Assembly: GCA_946481275.1 (NCBI GenBank)
Contig: CAMLMV010000002.1
Location: forward strand, 62,001-126,000
DNA length: 64,000 bases
Source: an uncultured Massilia sp.
GTDB taxonomy: Bacteria; Pseudomonadota; Gammaproteobacteria; Burkholderiales; Burkholderiaceae
Direction: 5' to 3'
Shown here piece after piece: positions 34,754 through 43,333 of the stretch; the stretch's first letter is position 1, and each line of letters begins with the position of its first letter. The position numbers were made by a program, and so were the translations under genes. Below the pieces are notes generated by a model that was not told where the DNA came from, did no database searches, and saw nothing but the letters and a program-made list of their open reading frames with translations.

Positions 34754-35769
34754 CGGTTGCCCTTGCGGTAATCGGTCGGACTGCTGCCCGTCCACTGCCT
34801 GAAGGCGCGGCAAAAACCGGTGGCGTCCGCGAAGCCCAGGTCGAACGCCAGCGCCGCCACGCCCGTGTTCGAATTGGCCAGCCGATGGACGGCGATGTCG
34901 CGCCGCAGGCCGTCCTTCACGAGCTGGAAGCGCGTGCCCTCCTCCGCGAATCTCCGGTTGAGCGTGCGCACGGAGACGTGCAGGGCCTGCGCGAGATCCT
35001 GGATCGTGACGGGCTGCGCGATGTGCTGCTCGAGATACGCGCGCGTCCTGGCCATCAGCGTGCCGCGCTGGCCGGCGCTGAACGTCCAGTCTTCCGGCGC
35101 GCGTTTCAGGAACGCCCACAGCTCGTGCTTCTCGCGCTTGAACTGTCCCGCGCAATCCGCGTACGAAAAATAGATGCTCGTCAGGTCCGCCCCGAAGCGC
35201 ACGTCGCCGGGAAACAGGAACGCATAGTCTTCCGCATGCCTGGGTCGGACGAAGGGGAACTCGATGCGGTGCAGGCTGATCTCGCGGCCGAGCAGCCACG
35301 AGGCGATGCCGTGGACCAGCTTCATCATGAGTTCGTGGCCGAGCGGCGTGACGGCCGTGCCGGGCGCCCGTTCCACCAGCGCCACCCGCACCAGGTCGTT
35401 CTTCGTCGAGATCTGCAGCCGGTAATCGTCCAGCAGCAGGTTCCAGAAGCGCACGAGGCGGTTCAGCGCGACCAGCACCGTCGGCGCGTCGAGGAGGCCG
35501 AGCATCAGGTATTTCAGCGTGCCGCCGCGGATCGGCCGGGACCACAGGCCCAGCATCTCGTCGTCGAGCGTCGCCGCGATCGTCCGGTACAGCGCGACGT
35601 ATTGCTGGCGCGTGAGGCGCGCGTCGGGCTGGTCGAGCAGCGATGGGGGAATGGCGGCGCTGGCGAGCGCTTGCGCCGCCACGTCGCCGCCGTGCCGGGT
35701 GCGGATGGCGTGCAGCATCCCGTGCAGGAAGTGGGCGGAGACTGTGATCATGGCATGATTATGGCGCAT
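34741..35769 (-). CDS. AraC-family regulator with ArabinoseBD-type N-terminal domain
   Basis: The 342-residue protein has the long N-terminal sensor domain of the OruR/ArgR-like AraC group (arabinose-binding-domain type, DUF4098-like segments such as GLWSRPIRGGTLKYLML and YRLQISTKNDLVRV) and the C-terminal helix-turn-helix pair (ITIQDLAQALHVSVRTLNRRF replaced here by VTIQDLAQALHV, then GVAALAFDLGFADATGFCRAF). Alternative ATGs lie at 35769 and 35751, neither with a clear ribosome site. It is divergent from a ketoacyl synthase gene, and two identical 15-bp repeats lie in the gap, so it probably controls that gene. Confidence 0.9.
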   Translation of the reverse strand: MRHNHAMITVSAHFLHGMLHAIRTRHGGDVAAQALASAAIPPSLLDQPDARLTRQQYVALYRTIAATLDDEMLGLWSRPIRGGTLKYLMLGLLDAPTVLVALNRLVRFWNLLLDDYRLQISTKNDLVRVALVERAPGTAVTPLGHELMMKLVHGIASWLLGREISLHRIEFPFVRPRHAEDYAFLFPGDVRFGADLTSIYFSYADCAGQFKREKHELWAFLKRAPEDWTFSAGQRGTLMARTRAYLEQHIAQPVTIQDLAQALHVSVRTLNRRFAEEGTRFQLVKDGLRRDIAVHRLANSNTGVAALAFDLGFADATGFCRAFRQWTGSSPTDYRKGNRQGE

Positions 35770-35859
35770 TTTGCATACTGATTGGCGCGATGCACCAACT
35801 TTTCGGGCCTAACATCCCTATACTGGCATCGAATCCTGCGCCGCATGGCGCATTTTGCA
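35761..35859. promoter_or_regulatory. Pair of 15-bp direct repeats, candidate AraC operator
   Basis: ATGGCGCATTTTGCA occurs at 35761-35775 and again at 35845-35859, 84 bp apart, close to eight DNA turns, with further matching bases after each copy. The first copy overlaps the start of the AraC gene and the second lies 20 nt before the ketoacyl synthase. A TATACT-like -10 (about 35818-35824) lies between them. Confidence 0.65.
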
Positions 35860-35878
35860 AACCGTTGGGGAGCATGGA

Positions 35879-37147
35879 ATGAGTGCGAAGCGTATCGTCG
35901 TGACCGGCATGGGCCTGGTGTCGCCGTTGGGATGTGGAGTCGAGGCTGCATGGGCACGCCTGTTGAACGGCGAGTCCGGCCTGGTCGGCCTGCCCGACGA
36001 GATCACGGAAGGCATTGCGGCCAAGGTCGCCGGCGTCGTGCCGGCGTCGACGGCGGACCGTCCGTGGGGCTTCGATCCCGATCGCGCCGTGGAACCCAAG
36101 GACCAGAAGAAGATGGACCGGTTCAGCATGTTCGCCCTGGCCGCAGCGCAGGAAGCCCTGCAGCAGGCCGGCTGGCAGCCGGAGACCGACGACGAACGCG
36201 AGCGGACGGCCACCATCGTGGCGTCCGGCATCGGCGGCTTCGGCGCCATCGTGGAAGCCGTGCGGACCACGGACGGCCGCGGCCCGCGCCGGCTGTCGCC
36301 GTTCACCGTGCCGAGCTTCCTGGCCAATATGGCGGCCGGACAGATCTCCATCCGCCACGGCCTGCGCGGCCCGCTGGGCGCGCCCGTGACGGCCTGCGCC
36401 GCGAGCGCCCAGGCCATCGGCGATGCGGCGCGCATGATCCGCGCCGGCGAGGCCGACGTCGCCGTGTGCGGCGGTGCCGAGGCCTGCATCGACCGCGTGA
36501 GCTTCGGCGCCTTCGCCGCCGCGCGGACGATGTCGACCAGCTTCAACGACGATCCCACGCAGGCATCCCGCCCGTTCGATACGGCGCGCGACGGCTTCGT
36601 GATGGGCGAAGGCGCGGGCATCCTCGTCATCGAAGAGCTGGAGCACGCGCTGCGCCGCGGCGCGGTGCCGATCGCGGAACTGGTCGGCTACGGCACGAGC
36701 GCGGATGCGTACCACATGACGTCGCCGCCCGAAGACGGCGACGGCGGACGGCGCGCGATGGCACAGGCGATCCGGCAGGCGGGCGTCGCGCCGGAACTGA
36801 TCGGCCACCTGAACGCCCACGCGACGTCCACGCCGGTGGGCGACGCGAGCGAACTGGCCGCCATCAAGACGATCTTCGGCGCGGGCCGCGGTCCCGCCGT
36901 CTCGGCCACCAAGTCCGCGACGGGCCATCTGCTCGGCGCGGCCGGCGGCGCGGAAGCCATCTTCACGGTGCTCGCTCTGCGCGACCAGGTGGCGCCGCCC
37001 ACGCTGAATTTCGTGCAGCCCGATGCGGCGACGGAAGGCGTCGACATCGTGGCCGGCGCGGCGCGCAGGATCGCGACGGATTATGCGATCTCGAACGGCT
37101 TCGGTTTCGGCGGCGTGAATGCGAGCCTGCTGTTCCGGCGGCTCTGA
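35879..37147 (+). CDS. fabF: Beta-ketoacyl-ACP synthase II-type enzyme
   Basis: The 422-residue condensing enzyme extends acyl-ACP with malonyl-ACP. The Cys-His-His triad is complete: Cys173 (VTACAASAQ), His314 (NAHATSTPVGD) and His350 (KSATGHLLG). The start at 35879 (MSAKRIVVTGMGLVSPLG) fits the family and follows a GGAG-like site. Unlike a housekeeping fabF it has no acpP, fabG or fabD beside it; it stands alone next to a divergent AraC regulator, so it may serve a specialised or conditional acyl chain. It is convergent with the DUF885 gene. Confidence 0.93.
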   Translation: MSAKRIVVTGMGLVSPLGCGVEAAWARLLNGESGLVGLPDEITEGIAAKVAGVVPASTADRPWGFDPDRAVEPKDQKKMDRFSMFALAAAQEALQQAGWQPETDDERERTATIVASGIGGFGAIVEAVRTTDGRGPRRLSPFTVPSFLANMAAGQISIRHGLRGPLGAPVTACAASAQAIGDAARMIRAGEADVAVCGGAEACIDRVSFGAFAAARTMSTSFNDDPTQASRPFDTARDGFVMGEGAGILVIEELEHALRRGAVPIAELVGYGTSADAYHMTSPPEDGDGGRRAMAQAIRQAGVAPELIGHLNAHATSTPVGDASELAAIKTIFGAGRGPAVSATKSATGHLLGAAGGAEAIFTVLALRDQVAPPTLNFVQPDAATEGVDIVAGAARRIATDYAISNGFGFGGVNASLLFRRL

Positions 37148-37154
37148 TCGCGAC

Positions 37155-38969
37155 TCAACGACTGCGCCCGATCCATTCATCGATGGTCCGCTCCAGCACG
37201 GCCAGCGGCAACGCGCCGTGCCCGAGGACCTCGTCATGGAACCGCTTCAGATCGAACTTCGGCCCCAGCGCCCGCTTCGCGCGCTCGCGTAATTCGAGGA
37301 TCTTCAGCATGCCCACCTGGTACGCCAATGCCTGGCCGGGATCGACGAAATAACGCTCCACTTCCGCGGTCGCGTCCTGTTCCGCCATGCCGACGTGATC
37401 GATCATGTACGTGATTGCCTGTTCGCGGGTCCACCGTTTGTAGTGGATGCCGCTGTCGACGACGAGACGGGCCGCACGCATCATTTCCCCGCTGAGCCGC
37501 CCGAGATCGTCGAGCGGATCCTGCTCGAAGCCGAGCTCGGACGCGAGGCGCTCCGCATACAGCGCCCAGCCTTCGTTGTACGCCGTGAAAGGCAGGATGC
37601 GGCGGAAGAAAGGCACGCCCGTCAAACCCTGCGCGATGGAGAGCTGGAAGTGGTGGCCCGGTATGCCCTCGTGGTAGGCCGTGGTGGGCATCGTGAATTT
37701 CGTCACCTCGGCCGGATTGCGCAGGTTCACGTAGAACACACCGGGCCGGCTGCCGTCGAACGCCCCCATCGCGTAATACGCGGCCGGCGCCGTCGCTGCG
37801 GACGACGGCGGTACCTGCTCCACCTTCACGCCCAGCCGCGGGCGCAGATCGAAGCTCGACCCCAGTTTCCCGTTGATGTCGTCCAGGATCGCCTGGTAGC
37901 GCGCGAGGATCGCCTGCCTGCCCTCGGCGGTATCCGGATACATCTGGTCCGGCCGGTGGGCCAGCTGCAGCAGCCGTGCACCGACGGTGCCGTCAAGCAG
38001 GCCTTGTTGCCTGAGGATGCCGTCCATCTGCGCCTCGATGCGGGCCACTTCCGCGAGGCCCAGGTCGTGGACCTGCTGCGGCGTGAGATCGGTCGTGGTG
38101 TGCAGGCGCACGCACCAGGCGTAGTACGCATCGCCGGACGGCAGGCTCCACGCCCCGCGATTCGCCAGCGCCTTCGGTTTCAGGGAATCGACATAAGCGA
38201 TCAGGTCGCGGTACGCCGGGTAGACGCTTTTTTGAATCGCGTCCGCCGCCGCGGCCAGCAGGTCCGCGCGCGCCGCGGCGCTCATGTCGCGCTCGGGAAT
38301 CCGGTCCAGTTTTTCCTTGAACGACAGGTACAGCTCGTGCTGTTGCGGCGGCTTCGCGACGAAGGCCCGCATCTGCGCCAACACCTTGTCGACCGTAAAG
38401 CGCGGCGGGATCACGCCGATCGCTTCGCGCTCCTTGAGCGATCGTATCAATTGCGAAAACTTGAGCGGAAAGCGGTTCAGTCGCTCGATATAGTGCCTGG
38501 CGTCGGTCGCGTTGTCCACCGCATGCATCTGCTCCATGAATTCGGGCAGCGCGCTCTGGATGCCGGCGTTCTGATTGACCGGAAAATCGTACAGCCGGTA
38601 GGGCTGGCCATCCACGCGGATCTTCAGGTAGTAATGCAGCGTGTCGTAGGAAAGACGCCCTTCCCGGTCCGTGGCGGGGACGTCGAAGCGTTCGAGCGTG
38701 GCGAGATTGTCGCGCATGTCCTGCGCCATCTTCCGTTCGTGCTCCGGCGATGCATCGGCCAGCTTGCCGCTGTAGAAATCGAGCCACGACGGCAGGACGC
38801 GCAGACCCGACAGCAGCTCGGGATTGTCGAGCGCGTACATGGCGAATACCCGGCTGTAGAACCAGTCGATGCGCAGCGGCTTGAAGTAAATCGTCTGCAA
38901 GACCAGGGCGGTCATCAACACAAGTACCGCCACAATGCCGACCACGATCCACTTCGCGATGCGCTTCAT
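37155..38969 (-). CDS. DUF885 family protein, predicted membrane-anchored zinc hydrolase
   Basis: The 604-residue protein has an N-terminal membrane anchor (about residues 6-28) and a long all-helical DUF885 domain with the motif HEGIPGHH and a downstream YNEGWALYAE, the HExxH-like zinc arrangement of this family. Members resemble M3/M32-like metallopeptidases and are usually exported; substrates are mostly unknown. It begins 9 nt after the EamA gene and is probably cotranscribed with it and with glucokinase copy 2. Confidence 0.9.
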   Translation of the reverse strand: MKRIAKWIVVGIVAVLVLMTALVLQTIYFKPLRIDWFYSRVFAMYALDNPELLSGLRVLPSWLDFYSGKLADASPEHERKMAQDMRDNLATLERFDVPATDREGRLSYDTLHYYLKIRVDGQPYRLYDFPVNQNAGIQSALPEFMEQMHAVDNATDARHYIERLNRFPLKFSQLIRSLKEREAIGVIPPRFTVDKVLAQMRAFVAKPPQQHELYLSFKEKLDRIPERDMSAAARADLLAAAADAIQKSVYPAYRDLIAYVDSLKPKALANRGAWSLPSGDAYYAWCVRLHTTTDLTPQQVHDLGLAEVARIEAQMDGILRQQGLLDGTVGARLLQLAHRPDQMYPDTAEGRQAILARYQAILDDINGKLGSSFDLRPRLGVKVEQVPPSSAATAPAAYYAMGAFDGSRPGVFYVNLRNPAEVTKFTMPTTAYHEGIPGHHFQLSIAQGLTGVPFFRRILPFTAYNEGWALYAERLASELGFEQDPLDDLGRLSGEMMRAARLVVDSGIHYKRWTREQAITYMIDHVGMAEQDATAEVERYFVDPGQALAYQVGMLKILELRERAKRALGPKFDLKRFHDEVLGHGALPLAVLERTIDEWIGRSR

Positions 38970-38978
38970 TCCCGCTCC

Positions 38979-39827
38979 TTATCGTTTGCGTGCCCGATCC
39001 GTCAGCACGAGCGCGATCCCACCCAGGATCGCGATGACGGCGACCAGCAGCCGCGTCGTGAACGCCTCCTCCAGCCACAACGTGCCGCCCACGGCCGCGA
39101 TCACCGGCACGGACAGTTGCACGCTCGCGGCCTGCAGCGCCGACAGCCCCCGCAGCGCCGCATACCAGATCACATAGCCCAGGCCCGACGTCAGCGCGCC
39201 GGACGCGATGGCAAGCAGCACCCCGGCCGCATCCGCATGCGCGCGTGGCGCGAACATCAAGCCAAGCGCCAACGCCAGCGGCGTCGCGCGCAGGAAGTTC
39301 GATGCCGTGGCCGCGAGCGGGTCGGGCACGCCCCGTCCGCGCAGCGAGTACGCGCCCCAGGCGACACCCGCGACGGCCATCAGCGCGGCGCCCGCCAAGG
39401 GCGGCGCCGCGACGCCGGGCAGCACGAGGACGATGAAGCCGGCCAGCGCCAGCGCCAGCCCCGCCCAGCCGCGCGGTGCGAACCGTTCGCCGCCCGCGAG
39501 GCCCACGGCGAACATCGTCAATTGCACGGCGCCGAACAGGATCAGCGCACCGGTCCCCGCCGGCAAGGTGAGGTAGGCGAACGAGAACGCGGCCACGTAG
39601 GCGAACAGCATGGCGGCGGCGCGCCAGTCCGGTGTCGCGGCGGGACGCGCGCGCAGGCGCATGGCGAGCGCCAGCACGAGCGCGCCGGACGTCACGCGGA
39701 TGGCGCCGAAAGAAGCGGGATCGATGTGGGTATCACGCAAGGCGATGCGGCACAGCAGCGAATTCGCCGCGAATGCCGCCATCGCGAGCGCGGTGAGCGC
39801 GATCGTGGCAGACGTTACGCGCGCCAC
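38979..39827 (-). CDS. EamA/DMT-superfamily transporter
   Basis: A 282-residue protein of about ten hydrophobic segments in two EamA repeats, ending in a basic tail (TDRARKR). The family exports amino acids, nucleotides and other metabolites; the substrate cannot be told. It starts 11 nt after the glucokinase copy 2 stop and ends 9 nt before the DUF885 start, so the three genes look like one operon. Confidence 0.88.
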   Translation of the reverse strand: MARVTSATIALTALAMAAFAANSLLCRIALRDTHIDPASFGAIRVTSGALVLALAMRLRARPAATPDWRAAAMLFAYVAAFSFAYLTLPAGTGALILFGAVQLTMFAVGLAGGERFAPRGWAGLALALAGFIVLVLPGVAAPPLAGAALMAVAGVAWGAYSLRGRGVPDPLAATASNFLRATPLALALGLMFAPRAHADAAGVLLAIASGALTSGLGYVIWYAALRGLSALQAASVQLSVPVIAAVGGTLWLEEAFTTRLLVAVIAILGGIALVLTDRARKR

Positions 39828-39838
39828 GACGGTTCCGG

Positions 39839-41707
39839 TCAGATGTCGAGGTGGGAAATCAGCAGGCGGCGACGTTCGCTGTCGCCCTCCGCCGCTTCAC
39901 CGGCCGGGCCGAGCGAGATGCCGACGGCCATGATGTCGATGAGGAGCAGTTGCAGGATGCGCGAGATCATCGACAGGAACGTCGTGCTGTCCTCGCTGTG
40001 GTCGACGGCGAGGCACACGCTCGCCTTGCGCGCCAGCTGGGACTTGCTGCTCGTGATGGCGATGACGTCGGCGCCGGCGGCGCGCGCGACGTCGACGGCG
40101 TCCAGCAGTTCCGGCAGCTGGCCCGTCGTCGAGATCGCGACGACCACGTCGCCCGGCCCAAGCAACTCGGCGGCCAGCGCGAACAGGTGCGAATCGCCGT
40201 ACGACGACGTCGGGATGCGGAAGCGGAAGAATTTGTGCTGGCCGTCCAGCGCGACGACGCGCGAATTGCCCATCGCGTAGAACTCGACGCGCTTGGCACG
40301 GCGCAAAATGTCGATGGCGCGGTCGATCGAGTTCACGTCCAGCTGGTCGCGGAATTTCAGGATCGCGGACACCGTGTTGTCGATGACCTTCGCCGACAGG
40401 TCGTGCGTGCTGTCCGTCATGCGCACCTGGCTGTGGCGCACGGGGATCGTGCCCGTCAGGCTGCCCGCGAACTTCAGCTTGAAGTCGGCGAGGCCCGAGA
40501 AGCCCAGCGAGCGGCAGAAGCGGATCACGGTCGGCTGGCTGACGTCGGCCAGCTTCGCGATCTCGGCGATCGGCTCGGACAGCACCTTGCGCGGATGCTC
40601 GATCACGAGCTGCGCCACGCGCTGCTCGGCCGGCGACAGTTCCGCCTGCAGGTGCTGCACGCGTTCCATCAGCGTGTTGGCGCCGCTGCGGTTGCGCAGG
40701 TGCTCCGACAGGATGCTGGAGACGCCGTACAGGGCCGGCGTCGGCATCATGATCACGTACGTCGGGATCTGCGCCAGGTAGCTGGAGAAGCGGCCCTTGG
40801 CTTCGAAGCGCGTGCGGAACGGCGACGTCTTGAACCACTCGGCCATGCGCGGCACGATGCCGCCGCCGATGAAGATGCCGCCGAACGCGCCGAGCGTGAC
40901 GGCCAGGTTCGCGGCCGCACCGCCCAGCATGCCGGCGAAGCATTCCAGCACTTCCAGGCACAGCGGATCCTTCTGGTCCAGCGCGGCGGCCATGATCGCA
41001 GCGGCGTCGCGCTGAGGCGCCTCGACACCGTTACGCAGCGCCAGCGCGCGATAAATGATTTCCATGCCGGGGCCGGAGATCAGGCGCTCGTTCGACACGT
41101 GCTGCCATTCGCGCCAGGCGTATTGCAGGATGGCGAATTCGCGCTCGTCGGCCGGGGCGAAGTTGACGTGACCGCCCTCGCTGCCGAGGGTGACGAAGCC
41201 GTCCACGGTCGGGATCACGCCGGATACGCCCAGGCCGGTACCCGGACCGAGCACGCCGGCCACGGCATTCGCGATCGGCTTGCCGCCGCCGATCTGCAGC
41301 AGGTCTTCCGGCTTGAAGCCCGGCAGCGCCATCGCCAGCGCCGTGAAGTCGTTCACGATCAGCAGGGTCGTCAGGCCGAGCGTGCGCCGCACCTCTTCCG
41401 TCGAGAACTGCCAGTCGCGGTTGGTCATGCGGATGAAGTCGCCACTGATCGGGTTCGCGAGCGCGAACGCCGCGTGGCTGATGCGGGTGCCGCCGCTCTG
41501 GGCCTGGGTCTGGGCGAGGTAGGCGTTCAGCAGCGGGACGATGCCCGGGTAGTCGTCGCACAACAGCACGGCCACGTTGCGCAGCACGCCCGGCGCGATC
41601 TCCAGGGCAAAGCGGGCATGGGTCGCGCCAATGTCGGCCAGCAGGCGCGGACCGTCGGAATACGCGGCGCGGGTGTGCTTCTGTTCGGTGTCGGGCTCAA
41701 GCGTCAT
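39839..41707 (-). CDS. glk: Bifunctional glucokinase / HexR-RpiR-type regulator (copy 2)
   Basis: The 622-residue paralogue of the protein at 24690-26552 has the same architecture and long stretches of near identity: LLADIGATHARF, PGTGLGVSG, SEGGHVNFAPADE, the helix-turn-helix AKLADVSQPTVIRFCRSLGF and the SIS segment YAMGNSRVVALDGQHKFF. Both catalytic and regulatory parts look intact. The ATG at 41707 is chosen over an upstream one because it follows AGAAG-type purines and gives an N-terminus of the same length as copy 1. It leads a likely operon with EamA and DUF885 genes rather than sugar hydrolases. Confidence 0.94.
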   Translation of the reverse strand: MTLEPDTEQKHTRAAYSDGPRLLADIGATHARFALEIAPGVLRNVAVLLCDDYPGIVPLLNAYLAQTQAQSGGTRISHAAFALANPISGDFIRMTNRDWQFSTEEVRRTLGLTTLLIVNDFTALAMALPGFKPEDLLQIGGGKPIANAVAGVLGPGTGLGVSGVIPTVDGFVTLGSEGGHVNFAPADEREFAILQYAWREWQHVSNERLISGPGMEIIYRALALRNGVEAPQRDAAAIMAAALDQKDPLCLEVLECFAGMLGGAAANLAVTLGAFGGIFIGGGIVPRMAEWFKTSPFRTRFEAKGRFSSYLAQIPTYVIMMPTPALYGVSSILSEHLRNRSGANTLMERVQHLQAELSPAEQRVAQLVIEHPRKVLSEPIAEIAKLADVSQPTVIRFCRSLGFSGLADFKLKFAGSLTGTIPVRHSQVRMTDSTHDLSAKVIDNTVSAILKFRDQLDVNSIDRAIDILRRAKRVEFYAMGNSRVVALDGQHKFFRFRIPTSSYGDSHLFALAAELLGPGDVVVAISTTGQLPELLDAVDVARAAGADVIAITSSKSQLARKASVCLAVDHSEDSTTFLSMISRILQLLLIDIMAVGISLGPAGEAAEGDSERRRLLISHLDI

Positions 41708-41811
41708 GGTGTTGCTCTTCTCGCGAAGGTCTCCTCTATTGCGCGTAGGATACCATTGATTGAAATGCACCAAAAAGCGATTATGACCCGATTCGGATGG
41801 TTACAACGAAA

Positions 41812-41833
41812 TAAGCGGCCCCGAAGGACCGCT
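41812..41833 (-). terminator. UUCG-loop terminator of the MFS permease
   Basis: On the minus strand an 8-bp stem (one G-U pair) closed by a TTCG tetraloop is followed by TATTTCG. It lies 26 nt after the stop of the permease at 41859. Confidence 0.7.
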
Positions 41834-41858
41834 CTTTCCAGATCGACAACGCCGGTAC

Positions 41859-43199
41859 TTATTGGCCGCGCGCTTCCGCGTCGATCTTCGACAGCGCGCC
41901 GGTGTCGCGCATGAACCAGCAGACGATCAAGGTGCAGGCGATGATGGCCGTCGTATACCAGTAGAAGCCGCTTTCCAGGTTGACCGACTTGAACCACAGC
42001 GCCAGGTACTCGGCCGTGCCGCCGAACACGGAGACGGCGAATGCATACGGCACGCCGACGCCGGTAGCGCGGATCGAGGCCGGGAACAGCTCGGCTTTTA
42101 CCAGCGCGTTGATCGACGTGTAGCCGGACACGATCATCCAGGCGCAGGCGATCAGGCCGAACGCTTCCCACGGACCGCTGGCGTGGCGGATGCCGGAGAG
42201 CAGCGGCACGGTGAACAGGGTGCCCAGCAGCGCGAAGCCGATGAGCAGCGGCTTGCGGCCGATGCGGTCCGACAGCGCGCCGTACAGCGGCTGCAGGCAC
42301 ATCGCGAACAGCAGCGACGCGGCCGAGACGGCAGTGGTCTGCGAGTCGGTCAGGCCGACGGACAGGCGCAGGAATTTCTGCATATACGTCGTGTAGACGT
42401 AGAAGGCCAGCGTGCCGCCCATCGTCAGGCCGACCACCAGCAGCACTTCGCGCGGGTGCTGCATCAGCTGCTTGAGGCCGCCCATCGGTTTCGCCTTCTT
42501 GCGGGCAGCTTCGAACGACGCCGTCTCCGGCAGGTTGTGGCGCATGCGCAGGGCCAGCAGCGCGAGGCAGGCACCGGTGAAGAACGGGATGCGCCAGCCC
42601 CAGGCACGCAGCTGTTCGGCGTCGAGCAGGAAATTCTGCAGCACGAGGAGCAGGACCAGCGCCAGCAGCTGGCCGCCGATCAGCGTCACGTACTGGAAGC
42701 TGCTGTAGAAGCCGCGGTGCTTCGAATCCGCCATCTCCGACAGGTACGTCGCGCTGGCGCCGTATTCGCCGCCGAGGCTCAGGCCTTGCAGCAGGCGCGC
42801 CAGCAGCAGGATGCACGGCGACAGGATGCCGGCCGCGGCGTACGTCGGCGCGCAGGCGATCAGCAGGGAGCCGAAACACATCAGCAGCACGGAGGTCATC
42901 AGCGCCGTCTTGCGGCCGAGGCGGTCGCCGATGTGGCCGAACAGGATGCCGCCGATCGGGCGCACGAAGAAGCCCAGCGCGAAGATGCCCGCCGTGGACA
43001 TCATCTGCGCGGTCGGGTCCTGCTTGGGGAAGAACGAACTCGCGAAGTACAGCGCGAACGCCGAGTAGCAGTAGAAATCGAACCACTCGACGAGGTTGCC
43101 GGCCGAGCCGATGAAGATGGCCTTCAGGCGCGAGGCGGAAATGCGTTCGCCGGCGCCGGCCGCCGCCTGGGCGCCGGCCTTGGATGTGATGGTGTTCAT
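41859..43199 (-). CDS. MFS dicarboxylate / alpha-ketoglutarate permease (KgtP-like)
   Basis: A 446-residue, 12-segment transporter of the metabolite:H+ symporter family. The N-terminus GNLVEWFDFYCYSAFALYFA, the loop GHIGDRLGRKTAL and QGLSLGGEYGASATYLSEMA are characteristic of KgtP-like permeases. It probably imports 2-oxoglutarate or a related di- or tricarboxylate by proton symport. The ATG at 43199 follows GAGGAGA. It is divergent from a two-component system across a palindrome, and such systems commonly control dicarboxylate uptake, so this gene is the likely target. Confidence 0.92.
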   Translation of the reverse strand: MNTITSKAGAQAAAGAGERISASRLKAIFIGSAGNLVEWFDFYCYSAFALYFASSFFPKQDPTAQMMSTAGIFALGFFVRPIGGILFGHIGDRLGRKTALMTSVLLMCFGSLLIACAPTYAAAGILSPCILLLARLLQGLSLGGEYGASATYLSEMADSKHRGFYSSFQYVTLIGGQLLALVLLLVLQNFLLDAEQLRAWGWRIPFFTGACLALLALRMRHNLPETASFEAARKKAKPMGGLKQLMQHPREVLLVVGLTMGGTLAFYVYTTYMQKFLRLSVGLTDSQTTAVSAASLLFAMCLQPLYGALSDRIGRKPLLIGFALLGTLFTVPLLSGIRHASGPWEAFGLIACAWMIVSGYTSINALVKAELFPASIRATGVGVPYAFAVSVFGGTAEYLALWFKSVNLESGFYWYTTAIIACTLIVCWFMRDTGALSKIDAEARGQ

Positions 43200-43274
43200 G
43201 GATGTCTCCTCTTTTGGTATGCCCACTATCCCAGCCGGACGCTCCAACCACATCCGCAACTTCCGGCGCGCCCT

Positions 43275-43294
43275 CCTCCGTAAAACTACGGAGG
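43275..43294. promoter_or_regulatory. Perfect 8-bp inverted repeat, candidate response-regulator site
   Basis: CCTCCGTA (43275-43282), four spacer bases and TACGGAGG (43287-43294) form a perfect palindrome between the divergent permease and sensor kinase genes. Its position suits binding by the LuxR-type regulator encoded at 45439-46038. Confidence 0.6.
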
Positions 43295-43333
43295 CGGTTT
43301 CTTTTGGATCCCGCAACTGCTATCGTTGGCGTC

